Shown here one piece after another: positions 33,785 through 45,100 of a stretch of 64,000 nt of DNA. The position numbers and the translations under genes were made by a program. This DNA comes from Phanerochaete sordida. Its lineage: Eukaryota > Basidiomycota > Agaricomycetes > Polyporales > Phanerochaetaceae. The stretch is taken from assembly GCA_019973155.2 (NCBI GenBank), contig BPQB01000006.1, forward strand, positions 434,001 to 498,000, given 5' to 3'. The notes below the pieces were generated by a model. It had not been told where the DNA came from and ran no database searches. It was given only the letters and a program-made list of their open reading frames with translations. The number at the start of each line of letters is the position of its first letter. Position 1 is the stretch's first letter.

Positions 33785-35898
33785 CTAGGTCTCTAGCAAA
33801 GCCGGTGTACGAACGTTGAATTTTGCGTCATATGTGAGGGGCAGGCTGACCAGGATATTAGCATGTATACTTTGTGTACGGCAAAGAATGCGCACCGGAC
33901 TGGCCCGTCCGTCCATTCTGCCTTCGGCATTCTTGAATTATTTTCCGTGGGAGGGCAGATGTTGAGCGTGGCGAGTGTAGTAGCGATCGTGATCCAGAGT
34001 CGCTTTTCTACGAAGTGAATGCCAGTGCATTGTCTACAGCGGCGAAGAAGAAGTATTAATTGATTAACAGATATATTGAAGGTAACGAGTTGCTAACCTT
34101 CTTGCATAGCCAAAAGCTATTGAAAGAGGGTCCAGGAGATTCTTGTCGTGAAACCGTTCAGGCCAGAATTGCAGCGGATTTGCGTATATCTTGGGATCCT
34201 CAAATATTCCCCTGGGCGCTGTCAGTTCTCCAGTTACTGCATATTCAAACGGGAGTCTACAATACCCTGTATTGACTATCAGCAGGCTTCCACGAGGTAC
34301 AAAGACTCCATCGACCATTGCGTCGCTAGTGGGATCTTGTACGTGAGGGAATACTATAACTCGATGTCAGCTAGTGGCCACCGCTAGAAGAAGTGTATGT
34401 TCACAGAATGGTGTCGGTATCGCCCAACGCATCACCTCCTTCATGATGCAATCGACATACGGCAAGTTCGGTCTGTCTGCAAAGGTGGGTAGTCTAGATC
34501 TGCCAGTGACAGAGTCTACCTCCTGCTGTCCCCGAGTCTGTGCCTCTGGATGAAGGACCATAGCCAGATAAAATGACGCCACGATGCTCGTCATCTGTAG
34601 AGCAGTAAGTTATACGATCTATGACCGTAAGCGTGCTAACTGACAGTGTCAAACCCTCCTGTACACGGATTAAAAGCTCAGATTGCGCTCTCGAGAACGG
34701 TTTGAGATGCCCCATACCTATGTATATATTCATGGCGGCGTTCTTCAGGATCACAAGGTCATCCTCGTCCAGCGAATCCAGGGAGTGTGACTCTGCGACG
34801 CGGGATATCAGGCACTGTGATGTCAGCCCAGCGTTCTGCACAAAGGTCCAAGTTTAGGGATGATCAGAGACAAAGAGAAGAGATCATGTATCGTGTTTTC
34901 CTTACAATTTTACGCACGGCATGATGGAAAGGCTTGTTCAATATATCTCGAAGAACTCTTTTCCACTCTCTGGCCTTGCGTTTGAAAGACATGCCAGGAA
35001 GCCATGACGGGAAATGGCGGACTAAGGGACTGTTAGATAAATGAAGAACCTGGTGAACACAGCTACTTACGAAAGGGAAGGACGTCGACAGCCCATACTA
35101 TCATTGGGTCAGAGGCAGCCGTGAAGATTGCGAGTGCGTGACGTCCCATTTCGACAAAGCCCGACGCATCCTCTTCGTCATCTGTTCCGTATGCGATGTG
35201 TTCAAAACCCAGAGCAACCCAACTGAATACGTGCGAGTCAGAGCGCCGAAATGGGATATAGGTATGAGCATACATACACGCCTATCTCGTTGTAGATATT
35301 CTTCGGATTTTGGGCAAGCTTTATTACCAGTCTGAGGGCACGCCGCTGATGTTCCGGCTCGTACTGTGTCATCTCAATCGCTCCGAGGGCCATCTTCGTG
35401 TACTGCCTGCTCTTGTTGAACTCCGTCGTCGGTTGCAAATGCGGGATCGAGCGGTCGAACCCAGACCTTTCGGGAGTCAGCTCACAGGGAACTATAAAGC
35501 ACAGAGCTGAGCCTACAGCTGAACCATGCGTCGCGTAATCCTGAAGGACGTAGAGCTGGAACTCTTGTTGAGAAGGTCCGCCGCCAGTTTAACGGAGTTG
35601 ATTATGATGAGGCTCTGCGAAAAGACCTTCACGGCGACGATGGGACCTGTGAATACTACATAAGGCCTAAGACAAGCACAATTTCCTAGAATGAACACCA
35701 ACCGTATTGCTTCCCCCACTTGGTAAACGTCTTATACGCATCCTTTGACGGAAGCTGCAATGCGTTACCCAGGAATGGAAGCCCAGGTGGTCCCGGAGGC
35801 AGGCCTGGTGGCCGTCCACCCGTCCTAGCGCGGTAGATGATCCCCAAGAACAACAACAATGATGTCACAAGGAATTGGAAGGGTAAAGCGGTGGACAT
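33785..35898 (-). CDS. Cytochrome P450 (OrdA-like), copy 3
   Basis: Paralogue of P450-2 with the same exon plan. Visible blocks in order: an N-terminal anchor, then GLPPGPPGLPFLGNALQLP; GPIVAVKVFSQSLIIINS; EFNKSRQYTKMALGAIEMTQ; FSWVALGFEHIAYGTDDEED; FPSWLPGMSFKRKAREWK. Then come SIVASFYLAMVLHPEAQ (distal I-helix), KEVMRW (ExxR intact), FWPERF and the haem loop FGYARRQCTGIHF split by an intron, then RLPLTYDAKFNVRTPALLET and a stop at 33785. The start is the ATG at 35898. All junctions I examined can be placed in frame, but I did not verify the full length by count. The substrate is presumably the local metabolite. Confidence 0.8.
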
Positions 35899-35959
35899 GG
35901 TGCAGGAGATTGAGGATATGCTTCCTTCGCAGACTGGCAGTGACTTTCTCAAGCCTTCA

Positions 35960-36735
35960 AAGTAGAAAGGAGAGGGCCTGTCCGTTATATGACAACTGCG
36001 GATAATGAATCACAGTCGAGGCCGTAGCACAGGTATGCGAGAACTTTGTCCTCAGGGACCGCATATATCAGTCCGCAGCGGTCCTCATTCCATAGAAGAC
36101 GCGACGTTGACGAAGGAATGGTGGATATGCCTTATCTCGATACGACAAGAGCGGAGAGAACAAAGATGCGCGACGGCGTGGAAGTTCATCGGCTCAGCTT
36201 GAGAAGGCCACGCCCCCAATGCGAAAGTTGATAGCTCCGAGATGTAGCGGCAGACGGTAACCACGGTCATTCATGCTCCGCACATGACGCCCAGAGATAG
36301 CATGGGAGCAGTCATGATGCATTCCTGTGGAGAAGCTCGTATGAAACTCTATACGTGCACTGCAATGTCATGAGACTCTTAAGGAGAGAGCATAATTCAC
36401 TTCCAAATAATACGTGATAGGGGCGATGGAAGACGTTTGATGTTGGTTCCGGATACGACACAGGCGTGGAATCTATCTAAGCGGATTTAGACCGCATCTA
36501 TACCTGTGTGACAGCAGAAATTCTCCGTCGTTAATCTGGCAAAAACAAAATTCGTCTGCATTGATCGAGGTATCGCGACTGTTCCATTTCTGAACTTTCG
36601 TAGCAGTGGTTTTGGTAAAATTGGGACCATAGGTTTTATCATGTAAGCCTGTAAGTGAAGCTGGAAGGACATATAGAGCTGGAACATATCGTGTGTGTAA
36701 CATTTCGAATGGATGCTAAGCTCCCAGACCTTGGA
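35960..36735. other. Intergenic, no gene seen
   Basis: Between the 5' end of P450-3 and the 3' end of 7-TM copy C. Only short frames; it should hold the P450-3 promoter. Confidence 0.45.
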
Positions 36736-36737
36736 CA

Positions 36738-38249
36738 CTAAGCAGTAAGCGGAGCGTGCGCATCGGACTTTGCTGCTGCGATTGTGCTCTGTAAGCGATG
36801 GATCAATTTACTAAGCACTATACTCGGCTCAGGGGAACAACATACTGCAATAGCTATTGTACCCTCAGTGGCGGAGACACTGCCGAAGCTCTGTTACTTT
36901 AGTTTAGAGGAGTAAACCAGCGGGTCTCAACGTAGTTCACTTACTTCCAGATGGCCGCAACGCCTGATTAGCTCTATGGGTTGCGCATGGCGCAAGCTAT
37001 AACGGGGTAGTGGAAGGGTATCTATACCGCTGCCAGAACGCTTCATTCTAGAGCGGATGATAATAGAAGTAGGGACCATAAACTGTGTAAATATTAGTGC
37101 ATGTATATCATTCGATATAAGCGACGCACGCTCATCTCGGCCAGGAAGCAGCCCATGACAAATCCTGCGTTCATATGAACAACGAACGTCCCAAGCAAGA
37201 ATGCCGTGGTGACCGAGAGAAGGACACCAGATTCGACTACAATCCACGTCACTGCAAGACGTCCCTTGGTCCCGGTAGAGGCATACTTCCAGGCTGTGTC
37301 ACGGTATATCTTCCACACAATCGCCACAGTTGCTGTAGTTTGAATGGCGACCGATAGTGCGAATGACGCGGTCATCATCCGGTAGTTGACGAAGACATCT
37401 TCGCTTGTCTCCAAGCTTGCAATGCCGGAGAGGCTCACATATCCGACGACTATATTGGAAGCTTAGGTGGCAAGAGCTTTCCAATACACGCGAGAGCGCA
37501 CCAATGGCAGCGATGTTGAGGATTAGCTACATACTCGTGCTGGTAAGCCACGCCGTTGCAGGGCTCTTGCAGCAAATCAAGACGTACCAGGATACTGCCT
37601 ATCATGCGGCCCCGGCCCCATACCATATAGCATCGCCATGCCTACATACGTCAGTATAGAACATGCAGCTCGGAGTTGGAGCTTCGCACAACGATGGCAT
37701 CCCCAATCATCACCTGAAGCAAAGAAATTAGACCACAGATAACACTAGGATGCAAGGCGCACATTTGTGACGTAAAAGAAGCTGACAGTTACAAACAGCG
37801 GGCGAGTTGGGTTTGCAAACCATACGTCGGACCCGCCAAGGTCGTTTGTATGGTCTATTAGACCGTCGATAAGATATACCAGCAAGGTGCTGTAGTGGGC
37901 AACCGCCACTACCATCTGCACCGTAGCGATAGTAATAAGCACCCTGACCGATTTAAATGTAAGGTGAAGTGCTACGAAGAGGCAGGTTTAAACATGAATT
38001 CACCGTGTGTACGAGCTGCTTGACCTAAATAGCATGCGGATGTAGGCCACATACATGGCGATGCTGTGATGCTTTAGTCTCATTCCGTAGGTCAAATTGC
38101 AGTATGAACCGCACTTCACACCTGCAAAAAAGTGAGCTTCACATAGTAGGACGTTGAAGAATCTCACCAAGCAGTGGGCCCTCAACCCATGCTCCGACAA
38201 GGAACGCTTTGGAGACGGAGATATCGTAAGACGCAGGAGGGACAGACAT
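36738..38249 (-). CDS. Orphan 7-TM family protein, copy C
   Basis: Starts MSVPPASYDISVSKAFLVGA and follows the same exon order as copy B. Blocks: SIAMYVAYIRML; VLITIATVQMVVAVAHYST; FFYVTN; VMIGDAIV; AWRCYMVWGRGRM; LILNIAAIVVGYVSLSG; VAIVWKIYRDTAW; AVTWIVVESGVLLSVTTAFL; FMVPTSIIIRSRM. A last exon with SFGSVSATEG probably ends at 36738. No lesion was seen and every junction I placed keeps frame. Confidence 0.75.
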
Positions 38250-38259
38250 TATTCTTGAA

Positions 38260-39700
38260 CTTCTGAAAAGACCTTCGGCAGCGAGTAGAGCTGGGCAGAG
38301 TACTAGGGGGTTAGCTATCGCACGAGGCATGTTGGAAGTTGATATTATACGTTCACGATGACTTTCACGATCATTACAACTCGCTCCGAGGTCGCTGGAA
38401 CTGAGCTCACACCAAGGTCTTCGCGAATCGGATGCAGTCTGCGCGAACCTTGCTGCGTGGTGCTTCAATCTTAAAATAACGCGACATTCTGACAACGCGC
38501 GGGCGTGTGTTGTAACAGCATGTCTTGCCAGACAAACGATATCATCATCGCATTATCACATCAAACCGATTGCTCGCTGCGATGTAGAGTTAGACGGGAA
38601 TTTGTAGAAAGCGATAGTACACATACGCATCATTGCGCGGTGAACGTAGGGAGCGTACCATCCCAGATGAGTAGGATGAGCTACCGGATCATCGTGCTGC
38701 GCGATGTCTTCGACCAATCAGCGAATCAGAGGAGGGGAGGGGGGAGTGCCCACGCTTGCCCGCGAGCGCTGCTCGATTCCGGTCCGTCATCTATGAAAGG
38801 GGGAAGGATGCGGCGCACTAAGGATCCTATGGACAGCCTGCTATGGGCAAGAGCTGTTACGATTTCCGCATCCTTTATGCCACCTTGTAGACGGCTGTAC
38901 CACCAAAACACCTCTCGTGCGCCGGTTATTGCTGAACTCTCTCGCTCTTCCTCACAAATGCGGCCTCCGCGTCAATATTGACAGTGTTCTTGATTCTGCC
39001 CAAGAAATATGCGTCTAGACCGATGTGAAGCTGGTCAGATATTGCGAGTTCTCGAGCTCAGGCACGGACGTATGGGCATGCTACAAGAATGCTAGTGTCA
39101 GGAAGCGGTTGCATCAGGACCGTGGGTTCTGTCAAGTATCACTCCGAAGGTGAGCGGGTGACTTATGTTCCATATCAAGCCCATACCCAATAGGTCGGAT
39201 CACTCCCTTACGGCACTCAACATTGAGCAGGCGGTGAATTCAGGACAACACGACACACGTGCGTACTTGGGTATCTCTCAACGTTAGACCATACGTAGTT
39301 CACTCATCCCTCCCTTCATGCACAGAGTAGAGAATCTGCGGGAAAAGGTCCTACCCATTAGCTGTACCTGGCTGGTGCATTGTCTCAAAGTGGGTCATTT
39401 ATCTCAGGCTTCTGGGTCGTTGCATTTTGGACCGCTATTCCATCTCTTGCAATGAGCGGACAAGTAAACAGCGGGGTAGCATTGTGTACACGAGATCCCT
39501 AAACCTAACGCGTGGCTGCGCCGGGGATTCTGAGCCATGCCGGCGATATCTTCCGCCGAGAAGAGGCTCAATATTTGCCGCTGGACGGTGTGAAACTGTG
39601 CCCTTAGAGCGATAATAGCATCATCGCAATGTCAGGCATGCGGTCACTGCGCACATTCCCACATGCATCGTCTTGGGAATTGTGACGGAAATACGAGGTC
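38260..39700. other. Intergenic, no gene seen
   Basis: About 1.4 kb upstream of copy C. A 158-codon plus-strand frame at 38505-38981 has no motif or splice support and is not called. Confidence 0.4.
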
Positions 39701-39759
39701 TATTCACACGTCGAATGCCAGTTTTTCATTCCTCATCGGATGCTTACCCACCCACGCCG

Positions 39760-40177
39760 TCATTATTATTTATGTAAGATTCCGCCCCTTTTTCCTGGCG
39801 CTTGTAGTCCACATTCGCGCTCGCCTTGCACATCCATATGCACCAATCCCGTTTGCTTTGAAATCGCCCGCGCCAGAAGCTTTGCCTCGTTTATGTACAG
39901 AGCTCGTGACCGAGGCGGCTTGTCTAGAGCGGTCCTTCCGAAAATAGCCTTTCGGCATGAGCGGCCCCCAATGCGATATGAAAGGAGGGATTTGGACAGT
40001 TCTATAGCATGCACAGTAGATATTAGATGGAATCGAGATCCCATGATATGGAACGGTACTCGTCTTGGACGGTAACAAATATCGTGAGCCCACCCATCGA
40101 TTGCGACCATCCTGCGTCGAACATCCATCCTTCCGTAACCACGGCGCGCAGTTACCATGGCTGCACTGTACCATCAT
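39760..40177 (-). pseudogene. Unrecognised fragment related to 30.2-30.4 kb
   Basis: An open minus-strand stretch containing IDGWAHDICYRPRRVP, then VPFHIMGSRFHLIST, shares the W-A-H-D motif and ~65% local nucleotide similarity with about 30.36 kb. The W-x-H-D...PFHIM pattern faintly recalls wax-synthase/MBOAT-like proteins of basidiomycetes, but the diagnostic FWGxRWH is not readable. Treated as a remnant of unknown family. Confidence 0.3.
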
Positions 40178-40748
40178 GCCCTTGTCGCGCGTGTCCAGAA
40201 TCTATTGCTCAACGCTCATGCCTCAAAGCTAAGCCTTTATGTCGGAACATGCGTGTCGAGATTGTGCCGAGAGGAGCACTCTGGACTCGGCGACACACTG
40301 CCCCATCAACGTCGAGGCGGTAACCTGCCTTCGAAGTGCCGCATTCTGTTTGCCTAGGAGAAAGGGGCCACACAGGTTGTGCTGAGAAGGTATCCGTATC
40401 GTGGCTGACATATACACCTTGAACTTATCACAAGCGCACATATCGACCAGCTGCACAGAGTCATTGTTATGCGTATCAAAATGGCGCAGTTATTTGTACT
40501 ATCGACTAGCAACGCAATCAGCATCCGCGTCGCTCATAGAGGTTTTAATTATCGCGATGCAGACCCGCCCACGCTGGTGCGCTGCTGGACTCATCTGAGC
40601 ATTGTACAGGCTCTTTCTTTGTAGTGCATAACCGACGTGATGATGTTAGATTGTGCGATGTCGGACTTGGCAGCCTCTTTTCCGCGAACGTGATGAATTA
40701 ATGGTATATCACGACCCCAATGACAGGCCTAGGAGTTCACATATCAAC

Positions 40749-41403
40749 CTAAAGCCGTATATCTATGACGATGCTCAGAGATATAATGTAGCCCAGGTTG
40801 CGCCATTGCTGCGAGTGCGGTGACACCAAGATAAGCACAGCTATGAAGGACTAAGATCAAGACATGCGCACCTTAAACATAGACGCACTGCTCTCGGTAT
40901 TGTCTGGTATCCATATAGTAAGCTGCCAGGCGGCATGAACGGCCGCTCCCGCGCACCTCAGGAAGTACGGAATGCCACTCTTGTCGAGCCGGATTTTCCA
41001 GCGACGTAAATACTACGACCTACCGACTGTGACGCCTAGATCGCGGTCCCGTATGTCGCTCCAGACGCAAAAGGCGCTGTAGAAGAATGTGGTGGCAACG
41101 AAGAGAATCTGCGAATCCTTCCACAGGGCGACCAAAGGTTGATGTCCACTACTCGCTGCCATAGCAAGGCCCCATCCTTCAGGAGGCGTTATGTCCGAGC
41201 GCTGTTGATCATTTTATAGCATTTCCCTCGCCGTACGGCCAGTACATGATTAGGCTACCTAATGGGAACGTGTGCAGCCTGGTGAGTTGATGAAGCCCCC
41301 GAAGTCGCGCCGTCGTCAAAGTGGGCTGAAGTCTTCTAGACTTCTTCTGTATGAGAGCGGAAACGTTGGCTTGAGATTGCGCTGGACGAGTTCTCGGTGT
41401 CAA
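40749..41403 (-). pseudogene. UbiA prenyltransferase remnant 3
   Basis: Contains matches to exon 1 (LHQLTRLHTFPLGSLIMYWP), exon 2 (AFCVWSDIRDRDLGVTVG), part of exon 6 (SGIPYFLRCAGAAVHAAWQL) and exon 7 (NLGYIISLSIVIDIRL, stop at 40749). Exons 3, 4, 5 and the second Asp motif are deleted. The first Asp motif has degenerated (N to S and the last D to G). No ATG is found at the expected start. The upstream region keeps a TATA-containing promoter related to 29.25-29.42 kb. Dead gene. Confidence 0.85.
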
Positions 41404-41599
41404 TCTCGCATTTACCTACGTATCCTCTCGTACAGCCTCCCTAGCAGGACTAACCTATCAAACACTGAACCACCATGCGATAGAGGTTCAGATGCAGTGT
41501 GCCGAATTCAAGTCAGGGACCGGTGTGGACTGCCGTGCTCCATTCGGTACCCTGCGCCAAGTTCAATATTCCGACAGCATCCGTGACGAAAAGCGCTTG

Positions 41600-41785
41600 C
41601 AGCTCGAAGAAAATTATTACTCTTATATTATCCACATCGACAGAGAGTACCATTTCCATACGATTGCCCGACGAGAGGTCTATTGACCTGGGGAGCCCGT
41701 CCGAGTCTCGACCAGCTTATATATTGCTCTGGGCACTCGGGTCCGGGACCCGGGTCTCGTACGCCCCATAATTTACTGCAGTCAT
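41600..41785 (-). promoter_or_regulatory. Promoter-like block upstream of UbiA remnant 3
   Basis: CCCGGG-centred boxes, a TATATAA box (41724-41718) and an AATATAAGAGTAAT block, reading toward the UbiA remnant. Duplicated in opposite orientation at 29251-29415. Confidence 0.5.
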
Positions 41786-42291
41786 AATCGCGCGTACGGC
41801 CTCAGACGTGGCAGCCCCACGGCCATTTTTCTCGTTCGAAATAAATGATGTCACCACAGGCGATCCTCGCAATTTCCCCCATATTCTCCCTCTCCACCTC
41901 GACGACTCGACCCCTGAAGCTTCAGTTCGTTAGTTCGCAGCAGCGGTATGTCGTTCTCAATCACGGCTAAGTCTTCATTGCTTTACAAAGGTCTCGCGCG
42001 TGAGCGGCACCGGCGCAGCGATTTTAATAGTGCCGATACGGCGGGCGCGAGCACATGACCACTCCGTGGAGGCTCGCCGCGCGCAGCTCAATCGTGCTGG
42101 GGGCCGGCTGCTGGCCCCTGGGACAGCTACGGCCCCATCATTGAGGTCAGACTTCGGCTCTGACTCGCAGTCGCTCAGCGCATGTGCGTGCTGCAGGCGC
42201 GAAGAGGTAGTGCCAACTCGCTGTTCGATGGCAGATCCTCCACACGGCGCGCAAGGCTGAGGTCATTCAGTCCGGAACCTCGAGCAGGGGC

Positions 42292-42620
42292 ATGCAGCCG
42301 AGGGAGGCGGCGCGCAGCGCCGCCTCGGTTTGCTGGAGTGGACGACGTTTTGCGAGCATCCCCTTGCTAAAGGGCCTCAAATGCGTGCGACGCCAGTCGC
42401 GGTACCATTCGCGACGCGCAGACGTGAGCTGTGCAGCGGAGAAATATGTGGCGTGTCGCCACTCGGGGTCGTCGGCTTTACGCGCCGTGCACGATCCCAC
42501 GTACTCGCTCGGCACGCTCAACGCAAGCAGGCATCCGGGCGTTCACTACGGCTGACCCATTTCGGACGGCGTACACGGGTACTAGATCGTCGAGATTTTG
42601 GGTGCACGCGGCACGCCGCC
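42292..42620 (+). pseudogene. Unrecognised GC-rich coding fragment, copy 2
   Basis: Plus-strand frame 42292-42555 includes RRADVSCAAEKYVACRHSG and TLNASRHPGVHYG, aligning with DVSCMKNEYVAACYPGL and PLNASMYGGVF in the copy at 43.8-44.0 kb. Conservation of reading frame between copies argues that it once encoded protein. Confidence 0.4.
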
Positions 42621-42997
42621 CTTCGTGTCACGCAGGCAAGTAATTACTATTATGGGTCGAGATGTAGAGTGGCGCGCGCCGCACGCTCGACTTCGTCTCC
42701 GATACCATTGTGTCAGCAGCTGTGCGCCGCAATCCTCTGAAGCGCGCCCGACCTGGATGGGAGCGGAAAAGTTTCTGTTTAAATCAGTCTCCTCCCCGGA
42801 GCGGAGCGAAGGGATTTCTTGTATAAATGGACCAATGTTGTCGGTCAAATAGAGCGTACCCGGGGGCAGATATCTTTAGCCGTAATTAAACAGTACTAGC
42901 CTGGTATCAGTTCTGCGCGCGAAAACGCATAGTTTGCGCTGTATGCTAAACGGGTACATGTTGCAGAGCCATATTGCTCACAGACAGGTCATCTCAA

Positions 42998-44250
42998 ACA
43001 AGAAATACTTTCGCTCCGCTCCGAGAAGGAGACTAATTACAACAGAAACCTTTCCTCTTCGATCTGACCGGGAATTCAACCGGCCTCGTTGACGACATGC
43101 AGACGTCAGGGCACGACGCCCCGACGTGCACACGGTCACCGACGCGCTGCTACAGGAAAATGTTCTTCTCCGCCGGTACTTGCTTGCGCGAGATTACATG
43201 TCCCGCCGAGCTTCAGCGGCGGCCGTTGAGACATCTCACTTGTCTTTACATTTACCCGAGGGGCACCCGCCAATTAGTGTGACGTGCGGCGGGCTCGTAA
43301 ATTTACCGTCCAGCAGTTGTGCATGTCGTCACGGTCGTAAATATGCCGCGGCTCGCTTGCCAGCAGGGCGAATTACGTGCGCCGCTCTCGTGCCAGGCGG
43401 CTTCGGTCTCCAAAAACTCTGCGCAATTCCGATCTTGTCTGATCAGGTTCCAACAATTACGCCGCAGGAATGTGTTGACAGTAAGATATTATAAGGCACA
43501 TAGTAGCAAAGTTCGATACACGGAATATAGGCCATTTGGGACGGGGCGGCGGCCCGGTGTGCAAATGGAGCGAGATGCTTACCTTTGTCTAGCACATATC
43601 AGAGCGGTACAGTCTCGAGCTTTGGGGCCTAAAGGGGCTGTAGCAGCACGTGCAGCGCTCCTCATAACCTGTGTAGCATTCTGTGTCGTTCGCGCCTCCG
43701 AGAATCGCGTTGCACAGCTGCTGAAGGGACGTATCGGAGACGAGTTTGAGCGCGCGACCCTACACCTCGACCCAGGATGAGCTCTCGTCTGCGTGACACG
43801 AATTGCGGCACGCACCCAAAGTCTCGACGACCCAGTAACCGTGCACGCCGTCAGACATGGACCAGTAGTACTGGAAGACGCCTCCGTACATGCTGGCGTT
43901 GAGCGGGCGGAGCGAGGTGGCCCGCATGGTCGTCTGTCCCACAGCGGCGCGCGACGCCGACAACCCCGGGTAGCACGCCGCCACATATTCGTTCTTCATG
44001 CAGCTCACGTCTGCGCGCTGCAGATGGTACTGTGGTCAGCGAAGCGCATGCAGTCGGGACCCTCCAGCGAAAGGAGGCTCACAAACCGTTATCTGGCGGC
44101 GCTGCGCGCTGCCTGTGCGCGGCAGCTACTCCGACCGCGTGCCCATGCCCAAATTCCCTGACTGGACGACCCCGGCCTCTCACGTACCTGACGAAATATG
44201 AAGGACTCACCGTTCGACGACGAGTCGATGCCGCCGCTACGCCTCCCTGT
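42998..44250 (+). repeat. Triplicated segment, copy U3
   Basis: End motif at 42999-43040 (plus), GC-rich fragment at 43.79-44.02 kb (minus reading), same arrangement as U1. Runs up to the P450 remnant at 44.33 kb. Confidence 0.55.
43760..44008 (-). pseudogene. Unrecognised GC-rich coding fragment, copy 3
   Basis: Longest version of the fragment: an 82-codon minus-strand frame with EYVAACYPGLSASRAAVGQ, LNASMYGGVFQYYWSMSDG and GYWVVETLGACRNSCH. I do not recognise the family. It has no start/stop context of its own and is classed as a remnant. Confidence 0.4.
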
Positions 44251-44329
44251 GGCACGGACTTGCCCTCGACTTCGAAGCCTCTGACTTCAAGCTGGAGTCT
44301 GACCTCGACGTTGGGGCCGTCCGTTCTCT

Positions 44330-44695
44330 AAGTGGCCTGGCCGCCTCTTGGATCCCACCGTCCTTGACCCATTTTCTGTGGCATTTGGCTACGCCCGCAG
44401 GTGCGTAGGCTTATTATTTCGCTCGTATGCGAGGAGCTTACAGCTTTCCGGGCAATGTATCGGCACGCACTTCGTCGAGAAGCGTCTTTGGATCACGATT
44501 GCAGTCGCGCTCGCGACAATTAACATATGTACGCCAGAGAATTCTGGCGCGCGGACACTGCGTGCGGCCTGGACTGCAGGTGCAATGCGGTGCGTTCCTC
44601 CTGCACTTACGCATAACATGGCTGATGCGAGTGGCAGATTGCCGCTACTCTTCGACGCGACGTTCAAGGTGCGAAGCCCTGCGCTGATGGAGTAG
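44330..44695 (+). pseudogene. P450 remnant (3' three exons only)
   Basis: Matches the C-terminal end of P450-2 and P450-3: LDPTVLDPFSVAFGYARR, an intron, QCIGTHFVEKRLWITIA with the haem Cys, an intron, then RLPLLFDATFKVRSPALME and a stop. Splice sites are still usable, but everything upstream of the haem loop is missing, replaced at about 44.33 kb by the U3 segment. Cannot encode an active P450. Confidence 0.85.
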
Positions 44696-44699
44696 GGCT

Positions 44700-45095
44700 G
44701 GAGGACTGATACGTATCTGGGTCCCTTGACTTTGTCAAGCGGAGTGTGTAGTGGTACTCATAAGAGATTTGGTAGTTCGTACACATCTGAGCGACATCCT
44801 TCATGACTATGATAAAACGCAGGTCTGCTGCAGTGGACATCGCAAAGCGCTGATTGTACATTCAGCGAGTATCATGCGCTCGTCCGATTTGATTATGCGC
44901 ATGCGACTATGTAATCGCCATCTGATTCTACCACCGAGGACGATCCAGCCGCAGCTGCAGATGACATTCTTTTATGAATTCCCCCATTCATCAAGCCATG
45001 TGCTTGCATAGTGACCGTACAGTATCCTTTAAAAAAACATCCGCGTATGTACTATACAGTCAAGATGATATAGCTTAGTAGTATCAATGAGATTG
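44700..45095. other. Intergenic, no gene seen
   Basis: AT-rich spacer between the P450 remnant and the 3' end of OMT2. Confidence 0.5.
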
Positions 45096-45100
45096 ACAAA

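Larger units (their letters stand above)
41560..42827 (-). repeat. Triplicated segment, copy U2 (inverted)
   Basis: Inverted relative to U1 and U3: the 40-nt end motif is at 42822-42785 on the minus strand, the GC-rich fragment at 42.40-42.62 kb, and the promoter-like block at 41785-41600. With U3 it forms a head-to-head inverted repeat around a ~170-nt centre. Confidence 0.6.

Noticed and set aside
38505..38981. 158-codon plus-strand frame
   Set aside because: No motif, irregular composition, no neighbouring exons.
39760..40177. Possible wax-synthase/MBOAT domain
   Set aside because: Only a short W-x-H-D...PFHIM resemblance; the diagnostic FWGxRWH block could not be read, so the family is not claimed.
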